In this document: one piece after another, positions 42,432-50,821 of the stretch
Layout: each line of letters opens with the position of its first letter
How positions within the stretch are numbered: the stretch's first letter is position 1
Assembly: GCF_019799905.1 (NCBI RefSeq)
Contig: NZ_JABGCI010000006.1
Coordinates: forward strand, 179,321-243,320
DNA: 64,000 nucleotides
Direction of reading: 5' to 3'
From: Trujillonella endophytica
GTDB lineage: Bacteria > Actinomycetota > Actinomycetes > Mycobacteriales > Geodermatophilaceae
Program-made: the position numbers and the translations under genes
Notes under the pieces: generated by a model
Told to the model about the DNA's origin: nothing
Database searches by the model: none
What the model saw: only the letters and a program-made list of their open reading frames with translations

Positions 42432-43661
42432 GTGGAGCGTGTTCGCTTCGAGGAGGTGAGCAAGCGCTACGTGCTCGGGGAGCGACTGAACGCCCGCGAG
42501 GCGCTTGCAGGCGCCGTCCGTCGGGCCGCGCGACGGACCGTGCAGCCGCCGGACGAGCTCTGGTCCTTGAGAGACGTAAGTTTCGCCGTCGCTGACGGCG
42601 AAGCGCTGGGCATCGTCGGACGGAACGGGGCCGGCAAAAGCACGATCCTCAAGATCCTTGCCGGTATCACGTCGCCCAGCGCGGGGGTGTCCCGTACGCG
42701 AGGTCGGGTCGCCGCACTCCTCGAGGTCGGCACCGGCTTCCATCCGGAGCTGACCGGACGAGAGAATGTCTTCCTCAACGGCGCAGTCCTGGGCATGAGT
42801 CGTCGTGACCTCGTACGCCGTTTCGAGGACATTGTGAACTTCGCGGGCACGGAGAGGTTTCTCGACACCCCGATCAAGCGGTACTCGAGCGGCATGCAAT
42901 TGCGGCTGGCATTCGCTGTAGCCGCCCACCTCGAGCCGGACGTATTGGTCGTTGACGAGGTCCTGGCGGTCGGCGACGCCGAGTTCCAGCGGAAGTGCAT
43001 CGGGCGCATGGCAGAGGCGGAGCAGGAGGGGCGCACGGTCGTCTTCGTCAGCCACGATCTCGACACGCTGACGCGGCTGTGCCGCCGGGGCATCTGGTTG
43101 GAGGCGGGGCAGGTGCGAGAGGTCGGCTCAGCGCAAGCCATCGTCCGGGACTACCTTGCATCTGGGCTCACGTCGTCGTCCTCGGGCGGGGCTCTGTTGG
43201 CCTCGGGCCCGGTGACCGTTCGGGACGTGGGCGTCTCACCGGCGTCCGGGCGACCGGGTGCGGCACTCTTCCGTGAGGACGCCTTCGTCATCCGTGTGGG
43301 GTTCGACCTGGCGGAGGAGGTTCCGGGCCTGGATCTTACCTTGTTCGTCACGACGCCCAATGGGGTCCGGGTCCTGGACGAGGCACTGAGCGACCAGGGA
43401 CCGGTCCAGTTGGCCGCGGGCTCCTACTGCGCCGAGCTCTCGGTTCCTCCGGTGCTCAACTTCGGGGAGTTCACTGTGGGCCTGTGGATCGGCACGATGC
43501 ACCAGGACTTCATCCACGAGACAGCCGTCACGACGTTCACGCTGGTGGGAACGGGACACGACCGTCCAGAACGGATACTGGTGACCAACGCGCCGTTCGA
43601 GATCCATGCCATCCCCTCACTCGCTTCGGGACCTATCACAGGGGAGGCGGGTGTTGACTGA
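42432..43661 (+). CDS. wzt: ABC transporter ATP-binding protein of polysaccharide export (Wzt-like, with C-terminal domain)
   Basis: A 409-residue protein. Walker A GRNGAGKS (63-70), signature YSSGMQLRLAFAV near 153 and Walker B DVLVVDEVLAVGDAEF near 175 make a complete ATPase of the Wzt/TagH type. Residues about 255-400 form a beta-rich domain like Wzt-C, which in studied systems recognises the non-reducing end cap of the glycan. GTG 42432. The permease is not adjacent but 3.5 kb downstream (47186). Confidence 0.9.
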   Translation: MERVRFEEVSKRYVLGERLNAREALAGAVRRAARRTVQPPDELWSLRDVSFAVADGEALGIVGRNGAGKSTILKILAGITSPSAGVSRTRGRVAALLEVGTGFHPELTGRENVFLNGAVLGMSRRDLVRRFEDIVNFAGTERFLDTPIKRYSSGMQLRLAFAVAAHLEPDVLVVDEVLAVGDAEFQRKCIGRMAEAEQEGRTVVFVSHDLDTLTRLCRRGIWLEAGQVREVGSAQAIVRDYLASGLTSSSSGGALLASGPVTVRDVGVSPASGRPGAALFREDAFVIRVGFDLAEEVPGLDLTLFVTTPNGVRVLDEALSDQGPVQLAAGSYCAELSVPPVLNFGEFTVGLWIGTMHQDFIHETAVTTFTLVGTGHDRPERILVTNAPFEIHAIPSLASGPITGEAGVD

Positions 43662-44610
43662 GATCAAGCCGCGGGTGTCGGTCATCATGCCGGTCTACAA
43701 CGGCGAGGCGTTCCTCGACGAGGCGATCGACAGTGTCTTGGCGCAGTCGGTCGACGACCTCCAAGTGCTGTTGTGCGATGACGGGTCGACCGACCGCAGC
43801 GTCGCAATTGCACATCGTTGGGCATCGCGATATCCGGATACGGTGGCGACGCTGCAACACCCTGGACACGCCAACCGTGGAGCGGCTCCCACCCGCAACC
43901 TGGGGCTCCGTGCCGCGCGCGGTGACTATGTGGCCTTCATAGACGCCGACGACGTCTGGCGTCCGGGCAAGCTCGTTGAGCAGATGGCGATCATGCATGA
44001 GCACCCGGAACTCGGCATGGTCTGCGGCACCGTGTGCTACTGGGGTTCGTGGAGCGGGGGGGAGGACGTCCTCGTGCCGACAGGGCACGTCCAGAACCGC
44101 GTCGTCCGTCCCCCTGAGACCTCGCTGCGGATGTACCCGCTCGGCTCGGCCGCCGCGCCGTGCCCGTCCGACCTGTTGATGCGCCGCGACGCCGTCGAGG
44201 CCATCGGGGGCTTCGAGGACCAGTTCACGGGCGCCCGACAGCTGTATGAGGACCAGGCCTTCCTATCCAAGCTCTACCTGGCTCGACCCGTGTACTTCTC
44301 CGACTCCGTGTGGCTGGACTACCGGCAGCACCGTGACTCCTGCGTGGCCTGGGTGACCCGCGACGGACGCTACGAGGAGGTCCGCGAGTACTTCCTCACC
44401 TGGTTCGAGGACTATCTCCGCCAGTTGCCGGAGCCGCCGCCCCGCGCGGTCGAGGCCGCACTTGCCCGCGCTCTACGGCCCTATCGCCGCCCTAAGCTCG
44501 ACGCCGTGCTGGCCGTACCTCGTCGACTGGCGGTCGAAGGGCGAGGTGTCGTCCGTCGCCTTCGCTCGGCTCAGGGAACCGAGGCCACGCCGGCAGCGAA
44601 CTCCGACTGA
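43651..44610 (+). CDS. GT2-family glycosyltransferase
   Basis: A 319-residue enzyme: RVSVIMPVYNGEAFLDEAIDSVL, LLCDDGSTDRS, AAPTRNLGLRAARGDYVAFIDADDVW (metal site) and YEDQAFLSKLYLA. GTG 43651 (or TTG 43654) lies just after AGGGGAGG and overlaps the last codons of wzt by 11 bp, so coupled translation is likely. Paralogue of 23424-24347. Its last 40 bp overlap, on the other strand, the end of the gene at 44571-46406. Confidence 0.87.
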   Translation: MLTEIKPRVSVIMPVYNGEAFLDEAIDSVLAQSVDDLQVLLCDDGSTDRSVAIAHRWASRYPDTVATLQHPGHANRGAAPTRNLGLRAARGDYVAFIDADDVWRPGKLVEQMAIMHEHPELGMVCGTVCYWGSWSGGEDVLVPTGHVQNRVVRPPETSLRMYPLGSAAAPCPSDLLMRRDAVEAIGGFEDQFTGARQLYEDQAFLSKLYLARPVYFSDSVWLDYRQHRDSCVAWVTRDGRYEEVREYFLTWFEDYLRQLPEPPPRAVEAALARALRPYRRPKLDAVLAVPRRLAVEGRGVVRRLRSAQGTEATPAANSD

Positions 44611-46406
44611 CCGCGCCTCGGCCTCATCCGCCGACTGACGCCGCTTGTCACCCGGCGAACGAAGAGGTGTACAACCCCGGCGAGAGGCAGGGCCCATCCG
44701 AGTTCGCGAGCGAATAGAACCTTGGCAAGGAACCGGATGCCGTCATCGGTTCGCACAATCTCGAGCCGGGGGATCAGCTGGTGATCGGTGCCGGCATCCA
44801 TCACCCCCGGTCTGACCCCAAAGGCAATCAGGCCGGCCCTCCGAGCGGTCTCCCTCGCGCGGCTGTCGCTCTCCCCGTAAGGGTAGGCGTAGAGGCGAAC
44901 CGGACCCAAGCCCAGACTGTCGAGGTCATCGACGCATCCCTGGATCTCTGCTTCAACCTCGGCCGCCGAAAGTGTCGGCAGGACAGGGTGAGTGCGCGAG
45001 TGGCCACCGATCTCGACCCCGTGGTTTCGCAACCGGTGGAGTCCGTCGGCGTCCAGCAACCGCAGTGGCGAACCGCCGTGGAACCGATCCCACGCGTTCT
45101 CGCCTCCGAGCAGACCGCTCACGGCGAACACCACGGCCTCCACGCCCTCGGCATGCAGGAGGGCGATGGCCTCCGGGAGGTCGTCGTAGCCGTCGTCGAA
45201 CGTGAACAGCACAGCCCGTCGCGGTAAGCCTCCGCGGCCCTCGGCGAAGGCGACCAACTCCGCGACGGTGATGGGATGGCAACCGTGGGCGCGGAGCGTT
45301 GCTAGTTGGCGGCGCAGTTGCTCGAGCGGCACACCGTAGGGCTCCAACACGCCGCGGCCCCGGAGGTCGGTGATGGCGTGGTAACTCAGGACCCGCAGCA
45401 CCGCGCCTCGCCGGCGGCTGGGTATGCCGCCGGCCTCGGCAACCCCGCGCCAGTACTCCAGCGTCCGAGCGTGGATGAAGACGTACCAGGGGAATCGGCC
45501 CGGCCGATCCCCGATGCGGGCGCCGGTCGCGCGAACCGGCGCCGTTATAAGGCTCCACAGCGGAGCCCGTGACAGCGGCCGGGCCACCAGCCGGGCGAAG
45601 CGACCGCGGATGCCGTTGAGCTCGAAGAGGACCGACGCCTGCGCGGGGTACTTACGCGCGAAAACGACGTCGGCCCGCCCCGCCTGGCGCCACTGCCGCA
45701 GATGCTGGCGGGCGGTGACCACGTACCGCTGGTGGCTTATCGCCCGTGGGTTGAAGCGGACGTCGTACCCCCCTTCGAGCAGCCGATGTCCGAAGTCGAC
45801 GTCCTCGTTGCCGAAGGATCCGCCTCTGGTGAATGCGAGATCGAAGCCCCCTAGCGAAGCAAACACTCTCGCCGAGACCGATAGCTGCCCGGTCAGCATG
45901 TCGTGCAGGGTTAATTCGGCCCCGGGCTCCAAGAGGCGCGCAAGGCGCCCCTCCGCCCAGCCGCCGACGGCGGCGCTGATAGCGGTGTGGACTGACCCTG
46001 GGTGAAGCGGCATGTGCCCGAGGACCGCGTCCGCGCCCGACAGGTGGCACCGGTCGTGCTGGGCCAGCAGGTCCGGATCAGCTGTCATGTCGTCGTCGAG
46101 GAACAGCAGGATGCTTCCTCGGGCGTATCGCGCACCTAGATTGCGGGCGGCAGAGGCGCCCGCGTTGGGTTGCCGAACGGCTGTGAACGGGATGGTCGGA
46201 GTCAGGCCGCGGAGGGCTTCCCACGTGCCGTCCGTGGAACCGTCTACGGCTACGACCACCTCGAACGGCTCGTCAAAATCTTGTCGTTCGAGGAACCTAA
46301 CCGCCTCGAGTACCAGGTCGCGTCGTTGGAAGGTCGGCAGAACAACGCTGATCCGCGGTGAATCTCCCGGCGTGGGGCCAGCGCGGTAGACGTCGATTGC
46401 CGTCAT
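44571..46406 (-). CDS. Bifunctional GT2 glycosyltransferase and CE4 polysaccharide deacetylase
   Basis: A 611-residue fusion. Residues about 17-320 are GT2: ISVVLPTFQRRDLVLEAVRFL, VAVDGSTDGTW, GASAARNLGARYARG, LFLDDDMTAD and FGNEDVDFGHRLLEGG. Residues about 340-560 are a NodB deacetylase: LSYHAITD, LFTFDDGYDDL, GGHSRTHPVLP and YAYPYGESD. Both catalytic sets look complete. One protein could add an N-acetylated sugar and then deacetylate it. ATG 46406 behind GGAGAG. The end overlaps the converging gene by 40 bp. Confidence 0.88.
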   Translation of the reverse strand: MTAIDVYRAGPTPGDSPRISVVLPTFQRRDLVLEAVRFLERQDFDEPFEVVVAVDGSTDGTWEALRGLTPTIPFTAVRQPNAGASAARNLGARYARGSILLFLDDDMTADPDLLAQHDRCHLSGADAVLGHMPLHPGSVHTAISAAVGGWAEGRLARLLEPGAELTLHDMLTGQLSVSARVFASLGGFDLAFTRGGSFGNEDVDFGHRLLEGGYDVRFNPRAISHQRYVVTARQHLRQWRQAGRADVVFARKYPAQASVLFELNGIRGRFARLVARPLSRAPLWSLITAPVRATGARIGDRPGRFPWYVFIHARTLEYWRGVAEAGGIPSRRRGAVLRVLSYHAITDLRGRGVLEPYGVPLEQLRRQLATLRAHGCHPITVAELVAFAEGRGGLPRRAVLFTFDDGYDDLPEAIALLHAEGVEAVVFAVSGLLGGENAWDRFHGGSPLRLLDADGLHRLRNHGVEIGGHSRTHPVLPTLSAAEVEAEIQGCVDDLDSLGLGPVRLYAYPYGESDSRARETARRAGLIAFGVRPGVMDAGTDHQLIPRLEIVRTDDGIRFLAKVLFARELGWALPLAGVVHLFVRRVTSGVSRRMRPRRGQSEFAAGVASVP

Positions 46407-46440
46407 CTGTGCGTGCTCTCCTGGCGAGGCGCGTCGCCGC

Positions 46441-47091
46441 TCATGCGGACGGGGGGACGCGCAGGACCTTGATATTCCACGTATAGTCCCTGCCAATCGA
46501 GACCCGGCAGCGGGCAGCGACGTCGTACCGGGTCTCCAACTGCTTCCAGATGCGTTGGGTCCGAGCGGTGTAGGGCGCGGCGAACATGGACGCCAAGAAA
46601 TGCCCTCCTGGCGCGAGGAAGGGCTCGTACCGACGGACCAGTTTCAGCGGCTCGTCGAAGTACTCCAGCACCTCGTTGAAGATGATGACCTGAAACCGCC
46701 CGTCGGGCACGAAGGTCTCGGCCTCCGCCCGCACGAAGTCGGTGCGGTCGTCCGTGAGTGCCTGTGCCCGCTCGATGGCCACTGCGGAGATGTCGATCCC
46801 GGTGAACCGCCGATAGCGACTCCTATCCAAATGCTCCAGCAGGAAGCCCTCTCCGCAGCCGATCTCGAGCAGAGAGCCGTTCGAAGCGAGCAGGCGGCAA
46901 TACGTAGATACGATGCCGAAGCGCGGCGCCTCCTCCATGGATCGCAAGTAATCCCACTCGGCCGACGCGTACTGGGAGTCGAGCAGATGCTGTCCCTGCC
47001 CCATCGGCCGGTAGGGTACGACCCGCGACTGAAATTTTCGGCTGCGGTGGCTGAGTTCCGAGCCTGCCCGCCTGAGTACCCGCTTGATCAT
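46441..47091 (-). CDS. Class I SAM-dependent methyltransferase
   Basis: A 216-residue enzyme with SLLEIGCGEGFLLEHLD (SAM glycine loop), FTGIDISAVAIERAQAL (acidic ribose-binding region) and FQVIIFNEVLEYFDEP. It likely methylates the growing glycan, where methyl caps can end chain growth in ABC-dependent systems; that link to Wzt is inference. It is upstream of the GT2/deacetylase gene on the same strand with a 34-bp gap, and its start abuts the divergent permease gene. Confidence 0.85.
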   Translation of the reverse strand: MIKRVLRRAGSELSHRSRKFQSRVVPYRPMGQGQHLLDSQYASAEWDYLRSMEEAPRFGIVSTYCRLLASNGSLLEIGCGEGFLLEHLDRSRYRRFTGIDISAVAIERAQALTDDRTDFVRAEAETFVPDGRFQVIIFNEVLEYFDEPLKLVRRYEPFLAPGGHFLASMFAAPYTARTQRIWKQLETRYDVAARCRVSIGRDYTWNIKVLRVPPSA

Positions 47092-47185
47092 GAGTGGCGG
47101 CTGTCCCTCCTGGCGGCGGACGCCACCCGACGATATGCAGGCTAGTGATCAAGCGGCGCCCGCGCCTCCCCATCGAGCGTTCACG

Positions 47186-48067
47186 ATGGACGTTGGCTCC
47201 TCCGGGCGTTCAGCCGGGATAGTGTCGCCTGTGCTCCTCGATGACTCGGCGCCTCCCTGGCGGGAGAACACCGCGAGCGGTGTCGGCGATGAACGCTCCT
47301 GGGCGGCTCTGTGGCACTCGCGTGAGCTGATCGGCTACTTCGCCCTCCGCGATCTCAAGCTCCGCTACCGGCAGGCCGTACTTGGCGTCGTGTGGGTGGT
47401 CGCCCAACCGATCGCGAGCGTGGCGGTGTTCACGCTGGTGTTCAGCGAGCTCGCAGGCATCAGCAGCGAGGGCGTTCCCTACCCCGTCTTCGCCCTCGTC
47501 GGCATGCTGACCTGGACCTACTTCTCTAGCGTTGTCCTCACCGGCAGTAGTGCGTTGGTCTCGAACGCCAGCCTGGTGACCAAGGTCTACTTCCCTCGCA
47601 TGGCCGCCCCGGCGTCCGGACTGTTGCCGCCGGCCGTGGACCTGGGGATCTCGCTGCTGCTGTTCGCTGCCGTCGCGGTGTACTACCGGGTGTTCTCCGG
47701 CGTCCGCCTGCTCGTTCTCCCCATCTGGTTCTTGATGCTCGCTGGCACGGCTTTCGGGGTGACGCTGTGGCTGTCCGCGCTGAACGTGCGCTACCGCGAC
47801 GTCCAGCACGCCGTTGCCCCGGTCCTGCAGCTGTGGCTCTTCGCTAGCCCGGTGGCCTACCCCGCCACGTTGCTGTCCGGCTGGCAGGAGCTCGTCTACT
47901 CGATCAACCCGGTCGTCGGTGTCCTTGAGCTCGGCCGGTGGGCGTTACTCGGGACTCCGTGGCCGGGCTGGCCGCTCCTCGTCTCGACCGCCTCGGCCGC
48001 CGCGGTGTTGGTGGGTGGTCTTAGGTACTTCAACCGAGCCCAGCGTTCCTTCGCGGACGTCATCTGA
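47186..48067 (+). CDS. wzm: ABC-2 type polysaccharide export permease (Wzm-like)
   Basis: About 293 residues with six membrane spans. The N-terminal amphipathic motif LIGYFALRDLKLRYRQAVLGVVWVVAQP is typical of Wzm/TagG permeases, and ALNVRYRDVQHAVAPVLQLW is the conserved late loop. With Wzt it would move the completed lipid-linked glycan across the membrane. ATG 47186 is the likeliest start, though GTG 47222 or 47231 could give a shorter N-terminus closer to other permeases. Separated from wzt by a glycosyltransferase and two minus-strand genes. Confidence 0.88.
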   Translation: MDVGSSGRSAGIVSPVLLDDSAPPWRENTASGVGDERSWAALWHSRELIGYFALRDLKLRYRQAVLGVVWVVAQPIASVAVFTLVFSELAGISSEGVPYPVFALVGMLTWTYFSSVVLTGSSALVSNASLVTKVYFPRMAAPASGLLPPAVDLGISLLLFAAVAVYYRVFSGVRLLVLPIWFLMLAGTAFGVTLWLSALNVRYRDVQHAVAPVLQLWLFASPVAYPATLLSGWQELVYSINPVVGVLELGRWALLGTPWPGWPLLVSTASAAAVLVGGLRYFNRAQRSFADVI

Positions 48068-48130
48068 AGGGGTGACCGTCCTGGCGTTCGAGCGCGCTTG
48101 CCCGGACGAAGGCGGTAGGCGTGCCCGACA

Positions 48131-48925
48131 TCACCGCGTCGAGTCGCTGCTCCGCTCGGAAGGGATCAAGTGATCGGGCGGCAGTGGTGGCGCCTTCGGT
48201 TCGCGACCCCGTAAGCGGCATGCCAGCGCCCAGGCGCGGCTCTCCAGTTGATCCAGGCGCATCTGTGCCTGGAGGACGCGGTCGTATCCATAGCCGTGCA
48301 CGCTGGCCGTCACCTCTCCGTGATGAACGAGATAGTCCTCGATGGGTACGTGCTCAAGCAGGAAGCCAGCGCGTCGTGCGCTCCACATGTTGCGCCACAG
48401 TGGTGCACCATGGTGCACAAATGGCGCCAGTTGTTGGTACTTCAATCGATCCACCAAGCATGCGAATGGATGTACGTACGCGGTGTGAGGCTGTCGACGG
48501 TCTACGGGCGCGTAACCGTGCCAGTTGGTCCAGCCGCGTTTCCCGATGGCGTAGACCAGGGGATCCTCGAGAAAGCGTCTGAGGAGGGGCTCTAGAAATC
48601 CCCCGACACGCACCTCACAGTCGGAGTCGAGGAGGAAGACATGATCGGTTGTCGCGGCTTGCATCGCCTGATGCATCGCCGGCCCGTGGTAAAGGTTGGC
48701 TTCGTTCTCGACAAGGGTCATGGCCGAGTCCTGAGCAGCGAACTCGCGGAGGTACGTCACGGACTCGTCAGCCGAGCCGTTGTCGACCACGAGCAGCGGG
48801 ATGGTCGGATAGAAAGCTCGGAGACTCGTGATGCAGGAGCGCGTGTGTCGCAGAGTCCTGAAATTCACAACAACGACCGTTATGCCCTCGACGGACGGCG
48901 GCGTTCCGCCTTGAAGACTCAGCAT
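48131..48925 (-). CDS. GT2-family glycosyltransferase
   Basis: A 264-residue GT2 enzyme: ITVVVVNFRTLRHTRSCITSL, LLVVDNGSADES, HVFLLDSDCEV (metal site), and a long acceptor region with VPIEDYLVHHGEVTAS. It is short compared with other GT2 proteins in the window and lacks membrane segments. It converges with wzm, the ends being 63 bp apart. Confidence 0.83.
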   Translation of the reverse strand: MLSLQGGTPPSVEGITVVVVNFRTLRHTRSCITSLRAFYPTIPLLVVDNGSADESVTYLREFAAQDSAMTLVENEANLYHGPAMHQAMQAATTDHVFLLDSDCEVRVGGFLEPLLRRFLEDPLVYAIGKRGWTNWHGYAPVDRRQPHTAYVHPFACLVDRLKYQQLAPFVHHGAPLWRNMWSARRAGFLLEHVPIEDYLVHHGEVTASVHGYGYDRVLQAQMRLDQLESRAWALACRLRGREPKAPPLPPDHLIPSERSSDSTR

Positions 48926-49001
48926 GTGCGGAGGCTACTCGCGTCTGACGACTCGGCTTGAGCGCTGCCCGCGGATCCATCTAGCTCCACCGATCTTGGG
49001 T

Positions 49002-50612
49002 CTATTGCGCCGAGGTCGGCCTTCTCTCCTGAGTCCACCGAGTAGCGTGCGCGGTCACGATGACGGGGTAGGCCTCGTCGACGACGTCCAGCTTCCGCTG
49101 GTCGACCTCGTCAAGTGCTAGTCCCTGCAAGAACGTCGTCGCCGAATATGCGTTGCCGTGGCTCGTGATGCTGACGGCTTCCTCCCCGAAGACCTCCCCC
49201 AGCAGGCGGCGTACGGCGGCAGGCGTCAGCGCCCAATACCACTGCTCTCCCCACTCACCGCGGTCGATCTGGCTGATGCCCGGTACGGTCAGGAGGAGTA
49301 CTCCGCCCGGCTTGAGTGCGGAGAAGAGTTCGCGCACGGCCGCCTGCAACTCGTAGATGAGGTGCAGCGTCTGAGTGAGGACTATGCAGTCGAAGGTCGA
49401 GGGCGGGAGAGTCCCCGGCTGGCTGATGTCCCCGATAATCGTTGCTGCCGGGTTGCCCGCATGCACGTGCACGATGTCCTGCTGGACGACGCGGCTTCCG
49501 CCGAAGCGCCTCGAGTAGGCGGCCTCCCCGACCTCGAGGACGCGCCCGCTGATGTCATGGCGGACGCGGTCGAGAAAGCTCTCGATGTAGTAGCGGTCTA
49601 CCGGGACGCCCCGGTCGAAACCGAAATCTCGGCTGATCGGCTCCGTCCGCTCGAGGTCGCCGAGCCGGACGCGGCCACGCCTCAGGGCCCTGAGGTCCGG
49701 ACGTCGACGTGCGACGGCGTCGCCCACCGGACCAGGAAGGGCCTCGGCGCCCCTCCTCAGGGCCCTCGCAGCCCCCTCGCCCAGCACAAAGCGCGGCGAG
49801 AGCTGCGCCGCTGTCAGGACCGAACGGATCCGGAGGTTCCCGGCGGACTTCGCTGCGGTCAGGACTTCCTGCGCGAACCGGTCCCGTAATGCTTGCACGC
49901 CACGCCGCCAGGCTTCCTGCCATACCTCCGGGTCGCGAGCGTCTGGCCGATGCGCGCGATGAACGCGCTGCAGATGCTCGAGGCGGACTCGAAGCTCCTT
50001 CGCGGTCCGGTCCTCGTCTCGGCTCAGCGCCGTCTCCGTGAGGTACTCCGCCACAGGATGGGCTCGGGCCAGGCGTAGCTGCGCGTCGTAGTCCGGACAT
50101 GACTGGAACTCTTCGCGGAACCCCCCGACGCGCCTCAGCAGATCGGTTCTGTAGAGCACGGTGGCGTGGACGTCGATGACGCGGCCCCCGAGGAGGCCGG
50201 CGTATGCATCCCTGCCCAGTTCCGCGTGGCGGCGCGGACCGAGCGCCACACCGTAATGGCTCACGAACCGGTGCGCACCATGCACGAAGCCAGCGTCTGG
50301 TTGTTGCTTTGCTCGCTTGAGGGCGGCCGCGATGGCTATCGGCGTCAGCCGGTCACCCGACGCCACGAACAGGACATGGTCGTTTTGTGCCTCCTGGAGT
50401 CCGGCGTTCAACGCGGACGCCACTCCGTCGGCATCCGCAACGACGGTCGTCAGCGACAACCCGCGGCCGTCGGGCGGTCTAGTGGGGTCAGCGCCCAACA
50501 CGAGGATCACCTCGGCGACCGCGTGCGTCTGCATCGCCACGCTGGACAGCGTCTCGTGCAAGTGGCTGACATCGTCCGTTGCGATGAGCACCAGCGAGAC
50601 GCTCCCGTCCAT
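49002..50612 (-). CDS. Fusion of GT2-like domain and SAM methyltransferase domain
   Basis: A 536-residue protein. Residues 1 to about 240 are GT2-like (SLVLIATDDVSHLHETLSSV, GVASALNAGLQEAQNDHVLFVASGDRL), but the DxD position reads SGD. A linker of about 100 residues rich in Arg follows. Residues about 320-500 are a class I methyltransferase: GRVLEVGEAAYS, VVQQDIVHV, FDCIVLTQTLHLIYE and ALKPGGVLLLTVPG. ATG 50612. Possibly adds and methylates a sugar, or the GT half only binds glycan. The gene is divergent from the BY-kinase gene. Confidence 0.8.
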   Translation of the reverse strand: MDGSVSLVLIATDDVSHLHETLSSVAMQTHAVAEVILVLGADPTRPPDGRGLSLTTVVADADGVASALNAGLQEAQNDHVLFVASGDRLTPIAIAAALKRAKQQPDAGFVHGAHRFVSHYGVALGPRRHAELGRDAYAGLLGGRVIDVHATVLYRTDLLRRVGGFREEFQSCPDYDAQLRLARAHPVAEYLTETALSRDEDRTAKELRVRLEHLQRVHRAHRPDARDPEVWQEAWRRGVQALRDRFAQEVLTAAKSAGNLRIRSVLTAAQLSPRFVLGEGAARALRRGAEALPGPVGDAVARRRPDLRALRRGRVRLGDLERTEPISRDFGFDRGVPVDRYYIESFLDRVRHDISGRVLEVGEAAYSRRFGGSRVVQQDIVHVHAGNPAATIIGDISQPGTLPPSTFDCIVLTQTLHLIYELQAAVRELFSALKPGGVLLLTVPGISQIDRGEWGEQWYWALTPAAVRRLLGEVFGEEAVSITSHGNAYSATTFLQGLALDEVDQRKLDVVDEAYPVIVTAHATRWTQERRPTSAQ

Positions 50613-50821
50613 CCCTGCGCCGCCTTCCGGTCGATGAACCCGCATTAGTGGCGGACACGCCCTCCGGCACGGATGGCCAGATCGCGCGGGCACGCTACGG
50701 GTCTGAAAACATAGGCGTCCAGATCGCGCCCCGCGCATCGACGACCAACGGAATGATTGTCATCAGCCGGGCGCCGGGACTGCTCTTCGTTGGCGGCGCT
50801 GGGACTCACGGACGGGGACAC

